Below the pieces are notes generated by a model. The model made no database searches. It saw nothing but the letters and a program-made list of their open reading frames with translations, and had not been told where the DNA came from. DNA of 64,000 bases from Bacillus cereus group sp. RP43. Its GTDB lineage: Bacteria > Bacillota > Bacilli > Bacillales > Bacillaceae_G. The position numbers were made by a program, and so were the translations under genes. Location: contig NZ_JARVHQ010000001.1 in assembly GCF_040459645.1 (NCBI RefSeq), positions 868,001 to 932,000 on the forward strand, read 5' to 3'. Below are positions 58,279-64,000 of this stretch, piece after piece; the stretch's first letter is position 1, and every line of letters begins with the position of its first letter.

Positions 58279-58311
58279 AGCCGACTTTTATACAAAGAGT
58301 CGGCTATTTTT
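58279..58311 (+). terminator. Terminator of gerE
   Basis: AGCCGACT and AGTCGGCT flank about 11 bases and are followed by ATTTTTC. Confidence 0.85.
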
Positions 58312-58379
58312 CTGTTTGTTTCACGCTCTATATGAATGATAATAATGTCTCATACATAAATAGGTGGTAAGGAGGGGAT

Positions 58380-59042
58380 ATGTTGAAAAGGATATTGTTA
58401 GTTTCAACAAGTGCTCATGATATGAATGGACACCCGACTGGTTTGTGGCTTGAAGAGCTCGCGGCTCCTTATAATTTATTTAAAAAAGCTAAGTTCGATG
58501 TTGATATTGTGTCGATAAAGGGAGGTAGAGTGCCTATTGATAGAGTGTCTATTCCGAATGGCATACCTCGTGAATTTAAGCATGTTGCTTCTTTATTGCA
58601 AAATACGAAGCCGATCTCAACTGTTCATTTTTCGGATTATGATGCGGTTTTATTTGGTGGTGGGCACGGGGCGATTGTGGATTTTCCGGGGAATCCATAT
58701 GTAGCAAATTTGATTGAGAATATGAATAACAATAACCGGATTGTAGCGGCTGTTTGTCACGGAGTAAGCTCTTTAGTTGGTGTGAAGAATAAAGATGGTT
58801 CGTTCTTTAGTGCGGGTAAGCGTATAACAGGTTATACAAATGATGAAGAAAAAGCTGTACATTTAGAAAAGCGAGTGCCGTTTTTGCTAGAAAGTAAATT
58901 GAAGGAAGAAGGAGCTTTATTTTATGTAGCTCCTAATTTCACATCACATGTTGTATTAGATGGGCATTTAATTACAGGACAAAATCCACAGTCTAGCGTG
59001 GAAATAGGTAAGGTTATAAAAAGAGCTGTAAATAAATTATAG
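58380..59042 (+). CDS. DJ-1/PfpI family protein, Hsp31-like (first copy)
   Basis: The 220-residue type 1 glutamine amidotransferase-like protein has the nucleophile elbow VAAVCHGVSS with Cys126 and His127, the Hsp31-type GGGHGAIVDFP and a conserved acidic residue in GLWLEEL. Members with this set act as glutathione-independent glyoxalases (methylglyoxal to lactate), as chaperones or as deglycases. GGAGGGGAT precedes the ATG. It stands next to a TetR regulator, with a second copy on the other side. Confidence 0.85.
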   Translation: MLKRILLVSTSAHDMNGHPTGLWLEELAAPYNLFKKAKFDVDIVSIKGGRVPIDRVSIPNGIPREFKHVASLLQNTKPISTVHFSDYDAVLFGGGHGAIVDFPGNPYVANLIENMNNNNRIVAAVCHGVSSLVGVKNKDGSFFSAGKRITGYTNDEEKAVHLEKRVPFLLESKLKEEGALFYVAPNFTSHVVLDGHLITGQNPQSSVEIGKVIKRAVNKL

Positions 59043-59048
59043 AAAAAG

Positions 59049-59081
59049 TACCCGCTACTAACAAAAGTAGTGGGTATTTTT
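59049..59081 (+). terminator. Terminator of the first DJ-1-like gene
   Basis: TACCCGCTACT and AGTAGTGGGTA flank 6 bases and are followed by TTTTTA. Confidence 0.85.
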
Positions 59082-59203
59082 ATGTATAGCGTAGATTGAA
59101 AATGTAATAAACTAAAAAGACGTAATGAGTATAATAACTTCATTTATAATCATTCATGAATTTGCTATACTATTTTGTATGGACAAAAGGGGAGGCTCTT
59201 TTA

Positions 59204-59842
59204 ATGAGAAAAGTTGCGTGTGCAAATACTTATATTAATAAAATAAAGCCTGTTATTAGAAAAACGAGTTTTAGTCAATTGAAAATAGATGAAATTGCGA
59301 AATATATGGATATTAGTAAAGCTACTTTATATAAACGTTTTTCTTCGAAAGATGAGATTATTGAAGCAGTGGTAGAGGATTTCATGAACTATCTTCTTGA
59401 AGGTGATGCGGATAATCAAGATGAAAGTATGTCTTTTGCAGAACGTTTCCAAAAGACGTTTATCCATTCTTTAAAATGTGTGACATATATTTCTGATGTC
59501 TTTTTACAAGATTTGAAAGAGTCATATCCACATTTATCGGATCAGTTAGTCGCTGCACAACAAAATCGTAATCGTAATTTACAAATGTTTTTTGAATCAG
59601 GCATGGAACAAGGGTACTTTAATAAAATGAATGCGCAATTATTTATGGTGCAAGATGATGTGATGTTAAGACGCATTATAGATCACTCTTTTTGTATTCA
59701 GTACGACATTACGTTAAAGCAAGCGATACTTGATTTCTACAATTTGAAGAAGTATCAATTGTTTAAACCGAAATTTTTAGATGCAGTTGATGATTCTAAA
59801 ATTGAAAAAGAAATTATAGCTAATTTACAAATGATTTCGTAA
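59204..59842 (+). CDS. TetR/AcrR family transcriptional regulator
   Basis: The 212-residue regulator starts at ATG 59204 after GGGGAGG. The helix-turn-helix is LKIDEIAKYMDISKATLYKRFSSKDEII (helix pair IDEIAKYMDISKATLYKRF). The ligand domain is not assignable. A frame extending back to 59156 covers the probable promoter TTGCTA...TATGGA and is not used. It may govern the flanking DJ-1-like genes or the MFS exporter further down. Confidence 0.86.
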   Translation: MRKVACANTYINKIKPVIRKTSFSQLKIDEIAKYMDISKATLYKRFSSKDEIIEAVVEDFMNYLLEGDADNQDESMSFAERFQKTFIHSLKCVTYISDVFLQDLKESYPHLSDQLVAAQQNRNRNLQMFFESGMEQGYFNKMNAQLFMVQDDVMLRRIIDHSFCIQYDITLKQAILDFYNLKKYQLFKPKFLDAVDDSKIEKEIIANLQMIS

Positions 59843-59883
59843 AAAAAGCAGATTTCCCTTAATATAAGGAAATCTGCTTTTTT
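59843..59883 (+). terminator. Bidirectional terminator between the TetR gene and the second DJ-1-like gene
   Basis: AAAAAAGCAGATTTCC and GGAAATCTGCTTTTTT form a 16-bp stem with an AT-rich loop. Confidence 0.92.
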
Positions 59884-59891
59884 AGTACATA

Positions 59892-60575
59892 TTATTTTTG
59901 CAACTGTTTTAATACTAATTCCGCTACTGGACCACCTGAAGCAGGATTTTGACCAGTGATAACACGATTATCTTCTACAGCGTAAGCTTCCCAAGGTTGT
60001 GCAGCCTTTTCGTAAAGCCCTCCATTTTTAATGAGTTCATCTTCTGTTAAGAATGGAACAAACTGATCCAATTCCGCTAGTTTTTCTTCTTCATTTGAGA
60101 ATCCTGTTACCCTTTTACCGCTAATTAAACGTTTTCCATCACTTAATGAGATATGAAATAAACCAGCTGCTCCGTGACAAACAGAGGAAACAATTCCGCC
60201 GTTTTCATAAATGTTGCGGCTAATATTTTGGAGTTCTTTGTTTTCTGGGAAGTCCCAGATAACGCCGTGACCACCCGCGTAATAAATAGCAGCGTAGTCT
60301 TCTTGATTCACTTCGCTCGGTTTCATTGTAGAACCGAGGCGATTCATAAATTCTTTCTTTTGATACCATTCCCAATCAACGTTTTCTGCCATTGCTAAAC
60401 TATGTGGATCAATCGGCGTATAGCCGCCTTGTGGACTGACGTAATCTACTTCGTAACCAGCTTCTTCAACTTTTTTAACGAAATGTACAGCTTCACCAAG
60501 CCAAAGCCCAGTAGCGCGATTTAAGTTTGGATATTTTTCTACACTTGTTAATACGATTAATATTTTTTTCTTCAT
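59892..60575 (-). CDS. DJ-1/PfpI family protein, Hsp31-like (second copy)
   Basis: The 227-residue paralogue of the gene at 58380 has VSSVCHGAAG with Cys133 and His134, GGHGVIWDFP and GLWLGEA. The WDFP form matches Hsp31/HchA-like glyoxalase III enzymes more closely than the first copy. GAGGAGG lies just upstream; ATG 60575 gives 6-base spacing and ATG 60578 is the alternative. It is transcribed away from the structured region before the MFS gene. Confidence 0.86.
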   Translation of the reverse strand: MKKKILIVLTSVEKYPNLNRATGLWLGEAVHFVKKVEEAGYEVDYVSPQGGYTPIDPHSLAMAENVDWEWYQKKEFMNRLGSTMKPSEVNQEDYAAIYYAGGHGVIWDFPENKELQNISRNIYENGGIVSSVCHGAAGLFHISLSDGKRLISGKRVTGFSNEEEKLAELDQFVPFLTEDELIKNGGLYEKAAQPWEAYAVEDNRVITGQNPASGGPVAELVLKQLQK

Positions 60576-60714
60576 CATACTCCTCCTCAATACTGTTTCT
60601 TCTATATAAAGGTTCTTTATTTAATCAATTTTATGAAGTTAGACATTGCAAATTTGAATAATCATTTCAGTCCTCTTTATATCGGATTCGAAATTAGTGT
60701 ATAACAATCTTTGA

Positions 60715-60752
60715 ACAAAGTAAACTAAAAACACTAAATTAGTTTACTTTGT
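60715..60752. promoter_or_regulatory. Perfect 14-bp inverted repeat, probable operator
   Basis: ACAAAGTAAACTAA and TTAGTTTACTTTGT flank 10 bases, with no T run after them. It lies between the second DJ-1-like gene and a strong sigma-A promoter, so it could bind a regulator acting on either direction. The arm contains TAGTTTAC, a form seen in TetR- and MarR-type sites. Confidence 0.65.
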
Positions 60753-60762
60753 ATATTTTCCG

Positions 60763-60791
60763 TTGACAAACTGTAATGCTGAAACTATGAT
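60763..60791 (+). promoter_or_regulatory. Sigma-A promoter upstream of the bcr1-like region
   Basis: TTGACA (60763-60768), an exact 17-base spacer and TATGAT (60786-60791). The next gene starts 330 bases later, so the transcript would have a long structured leader. Confidence 0.78.
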
Positions 60792-60865
60792 AGTTCAATG
60801 GATATCGAACAACATACATGTTTCGTTTCAAATTCAGTTTGTTGCGCAATAAAGTGAAACTTTAA

Positions 60866-61013
60866 TCAGTGGGGGTGTTCATCCCCCGCTGATTATTAGC
60901 CTTCACCAATCGGGCGTTTACGGGCAGTGGATCTCTCGCCTAACTTCTTTGCCTCAGCTGAATTTTGAGGTGGGAGTCTTACTGCCCGCAAATAGCGGGA
61001 TAAATTATCATCT
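60866..61013 (+). repeat. bcr1-like B. cereus-group intergenic repeat
   Basis: The segment of about 148 bases is GC-rich compared with its surroundings and self-complementary. Hairpin CAGTGGGGG / CCCCCGCTG lies at 60868-60892. GGGCAGT (60922-60928) pairs with ACTGCCC (60981-60987), and CCTCA pairs with TGAGG inside. The flanks are TTTAA on the left and TTTAT at 61014-61018. The size, fold and TTTAT-like flank agree with what I recall of bcr1, a mobile repeat specific to the B. cereus group. The match is from memory and not from alignment. Confidence 0.65.
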
Positions 61014-61026
61014 TTTATACATTTGA

Positions 61027-61071
61027 TGAAGTTGTTTAGTAGTGATAAAAGAGCTAAACAACTTCATTTTT
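61027..61071 (+). terminator. Terminator-like hairpin before the MFS gene
   Basis: TGAAGTTGTTTAG and CTAAACAACTTCA form a perfect 13-bp stem around 14 bases, followed by TTTTT. It lies 50 bases before the GTG start. It would end a transcript of about 270 bases from the 60763 promoter, or act as an attenuator. Confidence 0.8.
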
Positions 61072-61120
61072 CATCTATAGTTTGAAAGTTTTAAAACTAC
61101 AATTAGGAGAGGTGTTACAC

Positions 61121-62446
61121 GTGGGGGAAGGTACAAGTAACCATTCAAAATGGTTTGTTTTCACATTATATTTTATTGTTTTGTTAGGACCGATGAACGC
61201 AGTTTTATTTAATGTAGCGTTAGAGGATATTGCTAATGATTTATCAATTAGTCAATCGAAAGTAAGTTGGATTGTAGTAGGGTATTCTTTAGTTGTTGGT
61301 ATTGGTTCAATGGTATATGGGAAACTAGCGGATCGTTACAGTGTAAAAAAACTATTAATTATTTCAATCATCATATTTGTAGTTGGGTCCATTATTGGAT
61401 TTGTAAATCAATCTTATGCGATTGTTATTTTCGCAAGATTAGTGCAGGCGAGCGGGGGAGCGGCATTTATTGCACTTAGTATGATTGCAGTGGCGAAATT
61501 AGTTGCTCCTGCTGAAAAACCAGGAGCGTTAGCGATGATTAGGTCTTCTATTGCATTAGCAATTGGTATTGGTCCGTTAGTTGGTGGAGCAATTACGAAT
61601 ACGTTAGGCTGGCCGTATTTATTTTTATTTATGGTTATTTCAGTGATTGGGATTTTCTTACTTGTGAAATTTATGCCGGAAGAAGCACAGCATACGGATG
61701 AAGAGTTTCATTTTGATTACATTGGAGCGGTGTTATTATTTGCATTAATTGCGACCGTTTTATTAGGCGTAAATATTAATAGTTGGCTATTTGTGCTATC
61801 TGTTGCTTTCTTATTTTTATTCACGGTTCGTATGAAGAAAGTAGAGTATCCATTTATTGACATTGAGTTGTTTACAAATAAACCATTTCTTCGTTTAATA
61901 GCGGTTGGATTTATAATTAATGTGGCGCTATGTGCTAGTTTGTTATTATTGCCATTACTGCTAGGGAGAGAGCACGACTTGTCTCCGTTCGTTATCGGAA
62001 TTGTATTGTTTGTTGCATCTCTCTTTGGGATTGTATCTAGTTTTATTACCGGAAAGATTGTTCCTTCGTTTGGGAATGTGAGAATGATTAATGTAGCGTC
62101 TGTAGTTATGATTGTTGGCTTTTTACTTTTAGGGCTTATTCCGAATGGGAACTTTATTGTTATTTTAGTGGCGGTTATTTTAACATTTATGAGTTATTCG
62201 GCAATTCAAGTATCATTAAATACACTTATACCAAAAACGTTAAATTCTGCGAAAGTTGGAGTTGGTCTTGGATTGTACAACTTAATCAACTTTTTCGGGA
62301 TGGCGTTTGGGCCCGCTGTAGCGAGCAAAATTATGGAGGCTACAAATAGTTATCGTTTAAATTTTATGTTAATTGTAGTTTTAATTTTAGCCCATTTTGT
62401 CTTATTAATAGGGATGTCTTCTGTTCAGAAAAAGATGGTGCGATGA
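61121..62446 (+). CDS. MFS drug:proton antiporter (TetA(L)/DHA2-like, 14 spans)
   Basis: The 441-residue exporter starts at GTG 61121, 8 bases after AGGAGAGG. Motif A is GSMVYGKLADRYSVKKLL, the early motif is MNAVLFNVALEDIANDLSIS and motif C-like SSIALAIGIGPLVGGAITN lies in span 5. Fourteen hydrophobic segments and the similarity to TetA(K/L) and LmrB-type pumps suggest a drug or metabolite exporter. The substrate is not evident. Expression probably depends on the structured 330-base leader. Confidence 0.87.
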   Translation: MGEGTSNHSKWFVFTLYFIVLLGPMNAVLFNVALEDIANDLSISQSKVSWIVVGYSLVVGIGSMVYGKLADRYSVKKLLIISIIIFVVGSIIGFVNQSYAIVIFARLVQASGGAAFIALSMIAVAKLVAPAEKPGALAMIRSSIALAIGIGPLVGGAITNTLGWPYLFLFMVISVIGIFLLVKFMPEEAQHTDEEFHFDYIGAVLLFALIATVLLGVNINSWLFVLSVAFLFLFTVRMKKVEYPFIDIELFTNKPFLRLIAVGFIINVALCASLLLLPLLLGREHDLSPFVIGIVLFVASLFGIVSSFITGKIVPSFGNVRMINVASVVMIVGFLLLGLIPNGNFIVILVAVILTFMSYSAIQVSLNTLIPKTLNSAKVGVGLGLYNLINFFGMAFGPAVASKIMEATNSYRLNFMLIVVLILAHFVLLIGMSSVQKKMVR

Positions 62447-62468
62447 ATATGTGCTTTATCATAGAAGA

Positions 62469-62502
62469 AACCGACTTTCATATAGAAGGTCGGTTATTTT
62501 TC
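62469..62502 (+). terminator. Terminator of the MFS gene
   Basis: AACCGACTTTC and GAAGGTCGGTT pair around a short loop, followed by ATTTTTC. Confidence 0.85.
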
Positions 62503-62585
62503 TGTCTTGCAAATTATGAAAAAAAGGAGCAAAATAAAAAAGGTCCTGATCTATACAGGTACAAATGAAAAATTTTATACAGGGG

Positions 62586-62611
62586 CACTTTAAGTTAGCG
62601 AACTTAAAGTG
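62586..62611. promoter_or_regulatory. Palindrome upstream of racE
   Basis: CACTTTAAGTT and AACTTAAAGTG form an 11-bp inverted repeat around AGCG with no T run. It lies 58 bases before the racE start. A protein-binding operator is more likely than a terminator. Confidence 0.55.
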
Positions 62612-62669
62612 TGTAAAATATAATGATAAACATAAAATAAGATGATGAATGAGAAAACGGGTGATTAAG

Positions 62670-63473
62670 TTGAATAGAGCGATCGGTGTTATTGATTCAG
62701 GAGTGGGCGGTTTAACAGTAGCGAAGGAATTAATTCGTCAGTTGCCGAAAGAGCGTATTATATATTTAGGAGATACAGCACGTTGCCCTTATGGCCCGCG
62801 TTCTCGTGAAGAAGTGCGTCAATTTACGTGGGAAATGACGGAGCATTTATTAGATTTAAATATCAAAATGTTAGTTATTGCGTGTAATACAGCAACTGCG
62901 GTTGTGTTGGAAGAAATGCAGAAACAGTTGCCAATTCCAGTAGTTGGAGTTATTCATCCAGGATCACGTACAGCTTTAAAAGTGACAAATACGTACCATG
63001 TTGGGATTATTGGAACGATTGGAACAGTAAAAAGTGGTGCCTATGAAGAGGCGCTAAAGTCTATTAATAACCGTGTTATGGTAGAAAGCTTAGCGTGTCC
63101 ACCTTTCGTTGAGCTTGTAGAGAGTGGGAATTTCGAAAGTGAAATGGCGTATGAAGTTGTAAGAGAAACATTGCAACCGTTGAAAAGTACTGACATTGAT
63201 ACACTTATTTTAGGATGTACACATTATCCGATTTTAGGTCCTGTTATTAAAATGGTAATGGGAGATCAAGTACAATTAATTAGTTCGGGTGATGAAACAG
63301 CGCGTGAGGTAAGCACGATTTTATACCATAGTAAGATGTTAAATGAGGGAGAAGAACAAAGTGATCACCTCTTCTTAACGACTGGTAAAATAGGTCTGTT
63401 TAAAGAAATTGCATCAAAGTGGTTCGGCCAGCCGATTGAAAACGTGAAGCATATTAATTTAGAAACAGAATAG
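62670..63473 (+). CDS. racE: Glutamate racemase
   Basis: The 267-residue enzyme makes D-glutamate for peptidoglycan (and for poly-gamma-D-glutamate where present). The substrate-binding DSGVGG motif is at the N-terminus. The two catalytic cysteines are in ACNTAT and GCTHYP. The sequence is RacE2-like among the two B. anthracis paralogues, from memory. TTG 62670 is chosen because GGGTGAT lies about 5 bases upstream; GTG 62661 is possible. It is followed by gerM as in B. subtilis. Confidence 0.93.
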   Translation: MNRAIGVIDSGVGGLTVAKELIRQLPKERIIYLGDTARCPYGPRSREEVRQFTWEMTEHLLDLNIKMLVIACNTATAVVLEEMQKQLPIPVVGVIHPGSRTALKVTNTYHVGIIGTIGTVKSGAYEEALKSINNRVMVESLACPPFVELVESGNFESEMAYEVVRETLQPLKSTDIDTLILGCTHYPILGPVIKMVMGDQVQLISSGDETAREVSTILYHSKMLNEGEEQSDHLFLTTGKIGLFKEIASKWFGQPIENVKHINLETE

Positions 63474-63492
63474 TAGTAGATTCATATAAGAG

Positions 63493-63518
63493 AACCCCTG
63501 AGAAATCAGGGGTTTTTT
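63493..63518 (+). terminator. Terminator of racE
   Basis: AACCCCTGA and TCAGGGGTT flank 4 bases and are followed by TTTTTT. Confidence 0.9.
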
Positions 63519-63603
63519 CTGTATAAGTAGCCATAGCTTGTTCTAAAACATGAAACAGCTCGTATACATAATAGTACAAACTTAGATTCTAGGGGGGAAT
63601 GGC

Positions 63604-64000
63604 ATGCCTAAATCCACTTTTAAATGGGTTGTTGGTGCTACTGTGAGTGTGATTTTATTATCAGGGTGTGGCTTATTAAATCAAGAGAAAGCGACAGAAC
63701 AAATTGATCCACCGAAAAAAGTTACGTATACAGAAGGTGAAAAGAAAGAAACCGCTAAAAAAGATAAACAAGGGCAAACAGTAAATAGAGAGTTATACCT
63801 CGTTGATAAAAATGGATATGTCGTACCGCAAACTATTGCAATGCCTACTCCGAAAGCGAATGAAGTTGTACAGCAAACGTTAGAGTATCTTGTGAAAGAT
63901 GGACCAGTCACAAATTTATTGCCAAATGGATTTCGAGCAGTCCTTCCAGCGAATACGACGATGACCTTGAATTTGAAAAAGGGCGGGACAGCAGTAATTG
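63604..64000 (+). CDS. gerM: Spore germination lipoprotein GerM (partial, N-terminal)
   Basis: The frame starts at ATG 63604 after GGGGGG and runs off the window end after 132 codons. The lipoprotein signal has lipobox LLSGC. A charged linker follows, and then the start of a GerMN domain (ELYLVDKNGYVVPQTIAMP to GPVTNLLPNGFRAVLPANT). GerM is needed for sporulation septum/engulfment-stage assembly and germination in B. subtilis. The racE-gerM order is conserved. Confidence 0.93.
   Translation, partial: MPKSTFKWVVGATVSVILLSGCGLLNQEKATEQIDPPKKVTYTEGEKKETAKKDKQGQTVNRELYLVDKNGYVVPQTIAMPTPKANEVVQQTLEYLVKDGPVTNLLPNGFRAVLPANTTMTLNLKKGGTAVI

Overview
The window is chromosomal DNA from a low-GC, spore-forming Firmicute. 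It very probably comes from the Bacillus cereus group. The evidence is AT-rich codon use, strong GGAGG ribosome sites, frequent TTG and GTG starts, spore genes (gerE, gerM, an exosporium-type collagen-like protein), a complete NEAT-hemophore/sortase B (Isd) locus, and petrobactin-type FpuA/FpuB genes close by. A bcr1-like repeat near 60.9 kb supports the group assignment. The species cannot be fixed by reading alone. No rRNA, tRNA, prophage, transposase or CRISPR array is visible.

The backbone follows the Bacillus subtilis order pheT, rnhC, zapA, cvpA, polX, mutS2, then lcfA, fadR, fadB, etfB, etfA, trxA, uvrC, yslB, sdhCAB, ysmA, gerE, racE, gerM. Three accessory blocks interrupt it. Block A (about 10.1-33.7 kb) lies between mutS2 and lcfA. 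It holds rluF, a T-box-controlled BrnQ transporter, the Fur-controlled isdC-isdX1-isdX2-isdE-isdF-ATPase-srtB operon with a separate isdG, an rRNA methyltransferase with ywbE, a two-component system with a peptide-type ABC exporter, the fpuA-fpuB siderophore uptake pair and a collagen-like spore-surface gene. Block B (about 45.9-58.0 kb) lies between ysmA and gerE. It holds a VanY-like carboxypeptidase, motAB-type stator genes, an acid phosphatase lipoprotein, a NatAB-type exporter, an Rrf2 regulator, an aquaporin, a DMT exporter with a divergent XRE-cupin regulator, and an amidohydrolase followed by a nucleobase permease. Block C (58.4-62.5 kb) lies between gerE and racE. It holds two Hsp31/DJ-1-like genes, a TetR regulator, a structured intergenic region with a bcr1-like element, and an MFS exporter.

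Functionally the centre of the window is iron and heme acquisition. Secreted (IsdX1, IsdX2) and wall-anchored (IsdC, via SrtB) NEAT proteins would take heme from host proteins and pass it to IsdE and its permease/ATPase. IsdG would then open the ring. FpuA/FpuB import a ferric siderophore but have no ATPase gene beside them. Fur boxes sit before isdC (three), isdG (two overlapping) and fpuA. The fatty-acid block is controlled by FadR, with palindromic operators before lcfA and before fadR itself. Two tRNA-sensing T-box leaders are present: one with an AAC (Asn) specifier before asnS, and one whose best specifier reading is ACC (Thr) before the BrnQ-family transporter.

The items most worth a second look are the Thr-type T-box on a branched-chain amino acid transporter family gene, the region upstream of the MFS gene (palindrome, promoter, bcr1-like repeat, terminator-like hairpin), the three 11-bp-phased repeats before the ABC exporter, the IsdX2 domain features, and a frameshifted small gene near 3.8 kb.
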